NCBI GenBank assembly: GCA_033064195.1
Contig: JARBJD010000125.1
Coordinates: 62,001 to 126,000 of the forward strand
Reading direction: 5' to 3'
DNA from: Blattamonas nauphoetae
Lineage: Eukaryota > Preaxostyla > Oxymonadida
Length of the DNA stretch: 64,000 nucleotides
Below the pieces are notes generated by a model. That model searched no databases and was not told where the DNA came from. It saw only the letters and a program-made list of their open reading frames with translations. How positions within the stretch are numbered: position 1 is the stretch's first letter; each line of letters starts with the position of its first letter. The translations under genes and the position numbers were made by a program. Of this stretch, positions 56,801-64,000 are shown piece after piece.

Positions 56801-59800
56801 ACTCGTGCAGAGGGAATGGTGTGGATGCCTACATTGCGATGTCTAACTCTCAAACACCAAGCGTCTATCTGGCTCAACTGCAGCTGTTCGCTCCAAACAC
56901 CCCTCAGAACGGCATATCATTCAACCAGACAGAGCGGAAGGCAATTGAGTATGGAATGGGGGACCCTGAAAAATATCAAGGATCGATTCTGTACGTTTTC
57001 CATCCTTACACAAGCGGCGCACTTGCTCTTGACAGCACACTCGGAGAAGATCACGCTCTCTGCGGGAACACCACCCTTCCCTGCAGCACACTTCCACAAT
57101 CGAACACCCTTGCCAGCAGCAAGAGTGATGGGGAAGTATCGCTTCGAACAAACGTTGCGATCGATGCTGATCTGACTGTCTCAAATTCGGTGGCCTGGAC
57201 GAGTGAAAGTACGAAACGAACGATCACCCAAACAGGAGACTGCTCCATTTCTGTCTCAGCTGGAATCCTCACAGCCTCGACTCTGTCATTCGCTGTTTCT
57301 GCTTCATCGTACTCGAAATCGTTCTTTGTCGTTAATGGCGGTTCTCTCGCACTCTCGACGTGCTCCTTCGATTCAATCACTTCCACAAGCCCGATCATCC
57401 ATGCCACACTTACGGCGACAAACAGACTCTCCATAACGAAGACAACTGACACCGACATCACCACACTGAATTCGTGTTCATCGTCCTCCTCAGCGCTTAT
57501 CCATCTCTCTCTATCATCCCCCAACAATGAGGTTGCATGGACGTTCGATTTGACTGGTCTGTCGTTCTCATCAGCCCAATCGAATTCTGAATCTGCTGGT
57601 CAACGCATTTTTGTGAGTGGATCGAATTTCTCGACTCAAATTGTGCCGACGCGCTTCCCTTCCGTGACTGAGAGTGACGAGTATCTTCTCTGGGGCATGG
57701 ATTCTTCGACTGAGGTGAACTGCTCTCTCCTGGTGTATCTGATTCCGATTGGGTCGACTGTGTCTGTTGGTGGAACGCCAACTGCAAATATTGTGGAATG
57801 TGGTCACTTTGGTGTGAGCTGTCCGACTCTTCAGAGCAGTTTCAATCGTGTTTCAAGTTTGGGGTCTGATCTGACGATCTCGGTGAATGGGACATTCGTT
57901 CACAGCACGAGATTCCAAGTCCAAACATCGATCTCACTTTCGATTCAATCGAACACGTCGACACAGACCATCACAACAACATCGGCTGGCTGTCTTGAAG
58001 TCACCAATGGTGCTCTCACGATCAAAGACCTCGCCTTTACAGGGACCTCTCGAGCCGACTCGTTCATTTCTGTCTCAAATTTGGGTCAGCTCTCGATTGA
58101 TTCATGCACACTCAGCGGATTTCAATCCACTTCAGCGAACGGAGTCGCCATCCAAGCGACACTGACATCTTCGGGATCGTCGCTGACTCTCGACACTGTG
58201 ACGTTCCAGTCGTGTTCATCCGCACGCGGAGGAGCGCTCTTCCTTCATCTCGGCGAAGGGTCGCTCGTCTTCATCACTGTCCCAACATTCACATCGTGCA
58301 CAGCGTCGAATGAAGGAAAACACATTTACGCGACAGCACCCTCGACAGACACTGGATACTCGAAACTCTCCATCCTGGAAGATGCAATTCTTCAATCACC
58401 TCAGAATAAAATCTCTTTCACTGAATCTGAGAGATCACAGATCGAATTCGGAACTGAAGCCGCTGGTACAGTTACACACGTCGGATCTGTTCTGTACCAC
58501 TTCTATCGTTGCACTGAACAGAACATCATGCTTGATACTTCAAACGGAGCCGATCACACTCTCTGCGGACACAGCACCCTTCCATGCGAATCCCTCTCAT
58601 TTTCCTATCAAAATGCTCCAACAGCACACACAATCCTCGTTCGATCACCCTCGACACTCTCATCGCTCGTCATGACAGAAGACAAGACCATCACAATAAC
58701 ATCCTCAACAAACGTCGCACAGAAGCTGACAGTCTCCGGAACGGGAGGATTCGATATCCAAAGTGGCTCCCTCCATTTCAATCTCCTGTCCATCACCATC
58801 CCCTCAGCCTATCCGAACCCATTTGCCTCTGTCTCAACAAACGGCCACCTCACTCTCGAAGCATGTTCAGTGAAATCGGTGATCCTGACAGATTCGCCCT
58901 TCATCTCCCACGTCGGAGGGGACCTCAACCTCACCAACTGCCAATTCTCTTCCATCACTCGCCACACCGGAAACGGTTCAGTCCTCTTCTCGGACATGCA
59001 AGTCGCACACTCTCTCAACATCAACGGCCTGAATCTCTCCTCCGTTGCCACCAAAAACGGAAAGGTCGACGGATTGCACATCATCTTCCCTCGTTCTGAG
59101 ACACCATCATCAGCTCCAACGTTCACTCTCAAAAACATTCGATACGATCATCCAGCCACGACATCCAATGTTGAGACCTCGTTCGTCTGGATTGTGGGAG
59201 AGTACTTCTCGAGATGGGTCGAAACTAATGATACTCGATTCAAAGGGTCGTTTGAAAGTTCGGGGATCAAGAACGAATGGCTTTGGGCTGAAGACACAGC
59301 TGACGATCTCTCCGTCTCGATGTTGTTCCACCTCAAAGAGAAGAAGGGGGCAGTTGGTGTGGAGAAGGAAGGGAAAGACAGTGAAATCTGTGGTTACTTC
59401 TCCCTTTGGTGCCGAACCCTGTCCAAATCTCTCGAAAGGATGCAAACCATGAAAGAGTCTCAGATCAACGTTATGGGGACTGTGGATTTGGATCTCATCC
59501 TCACTCTCGAAGACACTGTCTACCTCCACGGGAAGGAGTCGCCCGCTCAGCTTGCTGTCACTGCAGATGGCCATCTTGAGTGCACTGGAAACGAGCTCTT
59601 CCGATTTGATTATTTGACGTTCTCTCTCCCCGCCAATCTGCTGAGTCCATCAGTTCTGTCTGTGCAAGATGGGCAGCTCTTAATCCAGCTGAGTTCTTTG
59701 GTCTCTGCGTCAAAATTCGAGAAAGTGTTCATCGCTGTTCATCATGGACTCGCTGAACTGACACACGTGACAGTCCTCGCCAACATCGAAGGAGATGGAA

Positions 59801-61782
59801 AGATGATCGTCTCTGATCAAGGAAACGTGACTCTGAAGTCGCTCTCATTCCCCTCCTCGCTCAAGACGTTCGGCACAATCGCCCAAACCACAGGCGGAGA
59901 TCTGTCCATCGACACTGCTGTCTTCGCATCGCTCTCGTTCACAGCAACACCCTTCATCCTCTCCTCGACAGCCACAACCTTCTCCAAAGTCAACGTCTCC
60001 AGCTGCACCATCGACGAGTTCATCACAGCCTCGCTCGGCTCCGTTTCATTCCACACTTGCATGTTCGAAGGCAGCCCTTCTCCAGCCAACAGCGAGGAAG
60101 ACCTCTGCGAATGGGTCAGCGGCATCTTCAACCTGACTGACTGCTCAGCAGACACGAGGCAGAGTGATTTCTCGTCATTCCCGCAGGGAGTGTTCAACAT
60201 CAAGAATGGGAAGCTTGTTCTGATCAACACCGACTTCATCGACAATCATGCTGGCAGCACGACATTCCCGTCCGTCCAGCGGAACATCCACTGCGAGGGA
60301 AGCGCTCAAATCCACTTCACACAACCATCGACGAATGTGGCTACAAGCTCTCATTGGATCTCAACGACGGAATGTGTCGTGAAAGAAGGAACAGATACGA
60401 TTGATGCACCGTTCTTCATTCCAACACTCGACACAAACAAAACTAAGTCAACGTCATCTTCCAGCCAGTACACTCTGTCGATTGTTGGAACACTTCTCGT
60501 CCCCTGCCAACTCTTCCTCGAAGTGTTTGAGAACACAGCGACGAAGTCAACAGATGTCACTGTCGGATCGATTGCCCCTGTCCAGCTGACAGAGAACAAC
60601 ACAAAGAACTGGACCGAGCAATCCACAACTGTCACTGTCCCCGTGTCTCTCCTCTCAACGCTCAATCAATCGTTCGAACTCCGCGCCCGCCTGTCAGTTG
60701 GATCATACACAACCGACTCCATCAGAGTCAAACTGAGCAGACATGATGAAAGGAAAGCTCAGGCGAAGAAAGCCATGTCGTGGATCATTCCAATCGTTGC
60801 AAGTGTGACTGCTCTCCTTCTCTTCCTGCTCATCCTGATCCTCCTGATACGCCGCCACCAAAAGAAGAAGCAAGCCCAAAATGTTCAAACGAAAGAGTTG
60901 GGCGAGATGGACACCCCAATTGAGGTCAAATACGATGAACCAGACATGTTCCTTGAATCCACCACCAACAACCTGATCCGAACGGAGGAAGCCAAAGACC
61001 TGTTGAGAAGTGATCCATCCTCAGACGACCACGACCCCACTCAGAAATACTCAAACGAGGACGAAAATTACGCGAAAGGAGGAATTGTCAAAGCGTTTAG
61101 GTGCGGAGAAGAGACGATGCCGGAAGTGACAGTGTTTGGACGAGAGACGCTCTACAACAGACTCCACCATCCCACACAAAAAGAACACTCGTTGGACAAG
61201 ACAACACTCAAGAAGAAGCTCACACGATCTCTCGCTATGGTCGCCAACACACACCCATCTTCCCCTGTCCTGTCCAAGCTGACCTCACACTGGGTCATGT
61301 TTGATGTCGATGGGGAGATCTGTCTCAGACTTGCTGAACCAGTTGCAGACAGGCCAGTTCAGACACTCTCACACCCGAATCAGCAATCAACAAACCGCAA
61401 CCAGGGTGTCTGCACTGACGAAGATGGACAGAGATGGGTTCCTCCGGAAATGGCAAACGGACAGCAAATCATCGATGTCACTCATGGAACGGTTTTTCGG
61501 CTCGGCCTCATCTTGTGGGAGATCGAGACAGAACAGATACCGTTCGGGGAAGTTGACGGAATCAACGCTCAACGACAGCTCGGAATCGGAGTCCTGCCGA
61601 AGATGGACAAAGTCGACGAGGAAATGAAAGAACTCATCACCAAATGCCTCCAAGTCGATCCTCTCAAACGGCCAGCATTGTCCGTCCTCGCAGCACATTT
61701 CAATCCGCCGAAAGACGAAGCCAAGGACGCCGGAGAATGCTTCAAAGAGCCAAGCCCCGATCTCGAATATCAACCACACTAG
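53839..61782 (+). CDS. Giant beta-helix receptor with degenerate kinase domain, 2647 aa
   Basis: One exon. A signal peptide (MNISLLISLIHFTIHCSLTS) is followed by ~1050 residues rich in GGG[IL] and F..C turns (e.g. CKANSTGGGLHYHE, CEAKHNGGGILGTT, CSAQQNGGGIHLQT). This resembles the Pmp-like right-handed beta-helix repeat. From ~residue 1070 come four larger modules of ~250-275 residues, each opening with a Cys motif: LCGNTTLPCSTL, ECGHFGVSCPTL, LCGHSTLPCESL, ICGYFSLWCRTL. An acidic Pro/Glu stretch lies near residues 505-540. One membrane span (WIIPIVASVTALLLFLLILI, ~2315-2337) precedes a cytoplasmic kinase-like region. The latter keeps RWVPPEMANG, VFRLGLILWEIETEQIPFGE and CLQVDPLKRPAL of the C-lobe, but I find no VAIK lysine, HRD or DFG. 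It is therefore a predicted pseudokinase. Role: surface recognition or adhesion, inferred. Confidence 0.9.
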   Translation: MNISLLISLIHFTIHCSLTSDIRITSSPLAEIITQNNSPAPGYHGTTHLLDCPVYYSDSIPIDSSVLSLIGTAVNSQVMIQADNSISPRNSIVRGGNSFLMCLTNSTLSLQSIILHTSGVRLPKDSFSAPYCLSMSSSTVHLRRSQLDLSPGSSPFLMLPAVFMESATNTLIITETVVSSERQVFGGMCHFKDMDSQSSSASVTISASSLQDHRITSCDSFILRFDRPIAKQALSSISSTISAVSFNNITSAPSNTLHTNLKLSQVMHGCSVTQTNNHLSGSTIRDFNSGGSLFCQNTSFTNIHTANTEPVTPEIDDPDNYKFVGTDLTPPLDAKTLVGVGPIAFAGCTFKDISSTDQNGNAGAITATNIQTWFLIDSCTFTDISSSGSAGAVLAAGSDSSTPTIVVRNSNFTRGLASTLSGGGLKVKLAGPTVLNNTKFEECQAETEGGGCLVSNASSLEMNQVTFDRCLSRKNGAGLHASLTLVTVTSSKFIECRPKTVIPSDSSSEDIVDPVSSHNDDSSDTEEPDLEPEPEPTPEPNAVIGSGACFSTLTSLSIELCVFETCHTAFDGGGFLAHTVSGLVLLHNCTFVGCSAGHHGGAARIHSPQSVSITEVLVDGCQAALNGAGIHMYLVENDVLVRNCTFTNCIAKGDAGAIKLSTATNITLDNVLVTDCKGMQTSGGIFVLGITPGETVVKNCTFNKCITSNRAGGLSATHSSHVSIAQTFFTLCETNNVGGGLCVINDTTFLIENCTFDTCKANSTGGGLHYHEVDDGTLKDLIIKKCEAKHNGGGILGTTSTAIQIESCVIEDCTSLVYGGGIKVEKTNIITLSNIQIRRCSAQQNGGGIHLQTVSQSFEFNHSLVEDCVATNNSGGAVFAEIPLVTITNNTFRNCSTKTSITGGLRVVSLDTLTMTDCRFFGCKSASSGGGLSIYGSSVLTLDGITAQGCSAKTDAGGLLIQTNFISTADKMTISGLVMGGEEEGQANSCRGNGVDAYIAMSNSQTPSVYLAQLQLFAPNTPQNGISFNQTERKAIEYGMGDPEKYQGSILYVFHPYTSGALALDSTLGEDHALCGNTTLPCSTLPQSNTLASSKSDGEVSLRTNVAIDADLTVSNSVAWTSESTKRTITQTGDCSISVSAGILTASTLSFAVSASSYSKSFFVVNGGSLALSTCSFDSITSTSPIIHATLTATNRLSITKTTDTDITTLNSCSSSSSALIHLSLSSPNNEVAWTFDLTGLSFSSAQSNSESAGQRIFVSGSNFSTQIVPTRFPSVTESDEYLLWGMDSSTEVNCSLLVYLIPIGSTVSVGGTPTANIVECGHFGVSCPTLQSSFNRVSSLGSDLTISVNGTFVHSTRFQVQTSISLSIQSNTSTQTITTTSAGCLEVTNGALTIKDLAFTGTSRADSFISVSNLGQLSIDSCTLSGFQSTSANGVAIQATLTSSGSSLTLDTVTFQSCSSARGGALFLHLGEGSLVFITVPTFTSCTASNEGKHIYATAPSTDTGYSKLSILEDAILQSPQNKISFTESERSQIEFGTEAAGTVTHVGSVLYHFYRCTEQNIMLDTSNGADHTLCGHSTLPCESLSFSYQNAPTAHTILVRSPSTLSSLVMTEDKTITITSSTNVAQKLTVSGTGGFDIQSGSLHFNLLSITIPSAYPNPFASVSTNGHLTLEACSVKSVILTDSPFISHVGGDLNLTNCQFSSITRHTGNGSVLFSDMQVAHSLNINGLNLSSVATKNGKVDGLHIIFPRSETPSSAPTFTLKNIRYDHPATTSNVETSFVWIVGEYFSRWVETNDTRFKGSFESSGIKNEWLWAEDTADDLSVSMLFHLKEKKGAVGVEKEGKDSEICGYFSLWCRTLSKSLERMQTMKESQINVMGTVDLDLILTLEDTVYLHGKESPAQLAVTADGHLECTGNELFRFDYLTFSLPANLLSPSVLSVQDGQLLIQLSSLVSASKFEKVFIAVHHGLAELTHVTVLANIEGDGKMIVSDQGNVTLKSLSFPSSLKTFGTIAQTTGGDLSIDTAVFASLSFTATPFILSSTATTFSKVNVSSCTIDEFITASLGSVSFHTCMFEGSPSPANSEEDLCEWVSGIFNLTDCSADTRQSDFSSFPQGVFNIKNGKLVLINTDFIDNHAGSTTFPSVQRNIHCEGSAQIHFTQPSTNVATSSHWISTTECVVKEGTDTIDAPFFIPTLDTNKTKSTSSSSQYTLSIVGTLLVPCQLFLEVFENTATKSTDVTVGSIAPVQLTENNTKNWTEQSTTVTVPVSLLSTLNQSFELRARLSVGSYTTDSIRVKLSRHDERKAQAKKAMSWIIPIVASVTALLLFLLILILLIRRHQKKKQAQNVQTKELGEMDTPIEVKYDEPDMFLESTTNNLIRTEEAKDLLRSDPSSDDHDPTQKYSNEDENYAKGGIVKAFRCGEETMPEVTVFGRETLYNRLHHPTQKEHSLDKTTLKKKLTRSLAMVANTHPSSPVLSKLTSHWVMFDVDGEICLRLAEPVADRPVQTLSHPNQQSTNRNQGVCTDEDGQRWVPPEMANGQQIIDVTHGTVFRLGLILWEIETEQIPFGEVDGINAQRQLGIGVLPKMDKVDEEMKELITKCLQVDPLKRPALSVLAAHFNPPKDEAKDAGECFKEPSPDLEYQPH

Positions 61783-62677
61783 CTCACTTGACACTCCACT
61801 CGAACATCACAACAACCTTCATTTACTCCGACGACCATGCCACCCTTTCCTTCTTTGTCGGGTCATGTCACACTCTTCCTTCGCTCGTTGCACGTCACCA
61901 CCAACCATGTATCTCCCATTTCGATCCTCTATCTTCATTCCTCAGCGACAAGGGAAAAAATGATTTTTTCTTCATTTGACCAATGCTCACACGCTTGGTT
62001 GAGAATCCTTGTCTTCTCGAGCTTTTCTTCATTAGCTGAGACGCTCATCAGAGATTTGCTTCCACCAAAACCAGAACCTTATCCACATTACGACTCGTCC
62101 ACCACCACACCAGACAATGCAGAGGTTCACGTCACTCACTCCTAAACGACTCCAACCAAGTCGGCACTCTCCGCAACGTCTTCATGTCAACCGTCGTCGT
62201 TGTCGAGGAAGATCCGCAGTTGTGTGTTCTCTCCCTCCGATTGGATCGAGACTAAACAACACATCCACGTCACTATTCTGCCCGTCCACTCGATAATTGA
62301 TTGTCGGACCTCTCTTCCTTTCCTTCTCGTCATGATTCTAGACCTCTTCTTTGTTTCATTTGGACCATTTTGTTTCCACTGTGGTGCTGCCTTCCTTGCA
62401 CATAACGCACTTCCTATCCACTTCCAGGGTTTATTGACTCGTTGTCAACCACCATTCTAATTGAACATCTCACCCATTTTTGACTTGTTCTGTTTGTATC
62501 GATTTCCATCGAGGATTAACTCGGTTTTCTATTTTAAAACACGTTATGTTTGACATTTCACATGACAACATCAGTATTTATCTCCTATTTTGAAGTGAAG
62601 CTACCCATTTCGGTGTTCATGGCTTGATCTAACTTTTTCCTTCAATCTCATCAAAATCAAAGTAGAAATACGTCCAC
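61783..62677. other. Spacer between receptor and TOM1-like gene
   Basis: About 0.9 kb of TC-rich DNA. A plus-strand frame at 61837-62145 ends with a protein-like tail (TLIRDLLPPKPEPYPHYDSS). That could be a remnant exon, but I see no matching upstream exon. The rest shows nothing recognisable. Confidence 0.4.
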
Positions 62678-63883
62678 ATGGAATTTCACTCGGAACCTCA
62701 TCGAGAAGTTCCTCTGGGTGTCCAGATTCTGAATTATTGTCCAAGTATTTCTATCTCATCCTTTATTCTTCAAAGCCATCTTTGGTGGACAGTCATTCCC
62801 TATCATTATGTTACTTGTTGTGGCGTGTATCTTTTCGTTTGTGTCTGGAACCGATCTCGTCTTCCAACTCGGTCAGAAGAAAAGAAAACGAAGTTTTAGT
62901 CGACAGGCATTTGGAGTCTGTGTCTTCCTCTACTGCCTGTACCATTGCGTATTGCTGGTGGTGCCATTTCCCTACTCGCATTTTACATCCTCGTTCTTCT
63001 GTAGTCAAATCAGAAGGAACCTCCTCTACATCTCCTGGCAGTTCCTTGCGCTCAGACTCCTCAAAGCTGTTGCCCCGACATCCCACAATCGGCTCTTCCA
63101 TCGTGTCCTCCCGATTCTCTTCTTTGTGATTGTTGTCATCTTATTTGTCATCTCTCTCGTCTGCTCTCTCCTTGGGGTCTGTTCCTTCTTATATCCACAT
63201 TATCATTCTCTTAACATTATATTCAGAAATCAATTGTTCGCGAGGGTCAGTCTCCGGATCAATTGGTCTCCCTAGCATCTGCCCTCTTCCATATTCTGAT
63301 GTCAGTCTCTATCCTTCTCTACACCATCCGTCTCATCTATCTCGCCAAAAAACTTCGCAATATTATGAAACTGAAGAACAAAATAGCAATTCTCGTCGTC
63401 ATTCTGCTCCTGCTCTTCCTCCTTTTCGTTACTCGGTCGGTTCACAACATCCTCACCATCTTCAAAGCCAACCCGATGAACCGTCTCAACATCAAATGGA
63501 TGCGTGAATGCTACAAAGGGAAAAGCTGGTTTGTGTTTTCTCCACACATTCAACTCTCGTTTAGCTTGGCAGCAACACTCTACTTCTTCTCTTTCTACTT
63601 CATCTTCGATTATCTGCCTGTCCTTCTCTTCCTCTGCCTCATCCTCTTCCCAATCTCGCCCTCCTCTCGAAAGAAGAAATCAAAAACGAAAGAACGCCAG
63701 ATCACAGAGACCTCCAACCTCGGAAAGCCTGCTTTGACGTTCTATTCAGATTCGGACGACTACACCGATGTGTCCGACGCGTTCCCTTCGCCGCAGATCA
63801 ACAGTACTGTTGAACAGTACTATGTTGGGGGTCCATCCGGACAAGTGACAGGGTATCAGAATCAAAATGTGTGGCATGGATGA
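62678..63883 (+). CDS. Seven-TM protein, THH1/TOM1/TOM3-like, 365 aa
   Basis: Exons 62678-62717, 62776-63176 and 63227-63883 join over introns of 58 and 50 nt, giving 365 codons plus stop. The protein starts MEFHSEPHREVPL and continues AIFGGQSFPIIMLLVVACIF. About seven hydrophobic spans follow, including LYCLYHCVLLVV, LPILFFVIVVILFVISLVCS, ASALFHILMSVSILLYTIRL, AILVVILLLLFLLFVTRSVH and FYFIFDYLPVLLFLCLILFP. A basic, then acidic cytosolic tail follows (RKKKSKTKERQ; DSDDYTDVSDAF). The seven-span layout with a long polar tail resembles plant TOM1/THH1 proteins and similar GPCR-like families, but I see no decisive motif. The window ends 117 bp after the stop. Confidence 0.65.
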
Positions 63884-64000
63884 ACCATTCCATGGAGTGT
63901 CAAAAAATTATAGGCAGAGAAAGCTGTTTCCTTTTATTTTTTTATTTTGAGTGAATAATCGTTTTGCATGGATTCTTTTCACTTGATCTGTCATGTACCA
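63884..64000. other. Right edge, no feature
   Basis: The 3' flank of the seven-TM gene is AT-rich (ttttattttttt) and shows nothing else. Confidence 0.5.

Noticed and set aside
53839-61782. Treating the C-terminal domain of the giant protein as an active protein kinase
   Set aside because: The ATP-binding lysine, HRD and DFG motifs are not visible where expected; only C-lobe motifs remain.

Overview
This is a nuclear window from an intron-bearing microbial eukaryote. My best guess is an oxymonad or related metamonad (Preaxostyla, Blattamonas-like). That guess rests on very short GT..AG introns (about 29-97 nt), very large secreted beta-helix membrane proteins with GGG[IL] repeats, and mixed TC-rich low-complexity spacers. 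I cannot confirm it without a search. Termination at TAA, TAG and TGA in the intact genes suggests the standard code.

The window has two parts. From 1 to about 22.6 kb it is a transposon graveyard. It holds two broken Tc1/mariner transposases, two broken pogo/Tigger-like transposases, a hAT C-terminus, and several TA-flanked short inverted-repeat elements. It also holds a dispersed palindromic repeat family, a 1.6-kb inverted-repeat element carrying host-like decayed coding sequence, and a relic of a dynein heavy chain tail. Insertions are nested: a Tc1 element sits in another ORF at 2.0-3.8 kb, a second lies between two ORF pieces at 9.5-10.8 kb, and a TA element sits in a pogo-like ORF at 20.9 kb.

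From 22.6 kb to the end the window is gene-dense and almost every gene looks intact. In order: a secreted beta-helix membrane protein (+); an unrecognised ~1170-aa protein with a C-terminal membrane segment (-); an F-box/TMEM185-like membrane protein (+); a Zn2Cys6 zinc-cluster regulator (-); a small membrane protein (+); a VPS9-domain protein, a putative Rab5-type GEF (+); a 1850-aa LRR-PP2C phosphatase resembling PHLPP with a possible myristoylation signal (-); a histidine phosphatase (-); an HMG-box/DEK_C chromatin protein (+); an unrecognised coiled-coil protein (-); a small membrane protein (+); an unrecognised coiled-coil/proline-rich protein (+); a four-TM protein (-); an MTH1-like Nudix hydrolase (-); a 2647-aa beta-helix receptor with a degenerate kinase domain (+); and a seven-TM THH1/TOM1-like protein (+).

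I rebuilt several genes by hand from splice sites. Exon sums are whole codons, and reconstructed motifs (RHGE, the Zn2Cys6 cluster, the Nudix box, DEK_C) appear only after splicing. Four introns are multiples of three without an in-frame stop, so a plain ORF reading would wrongly translate them. Several divergent gene pairs have starts only about 10-75 bp apart.
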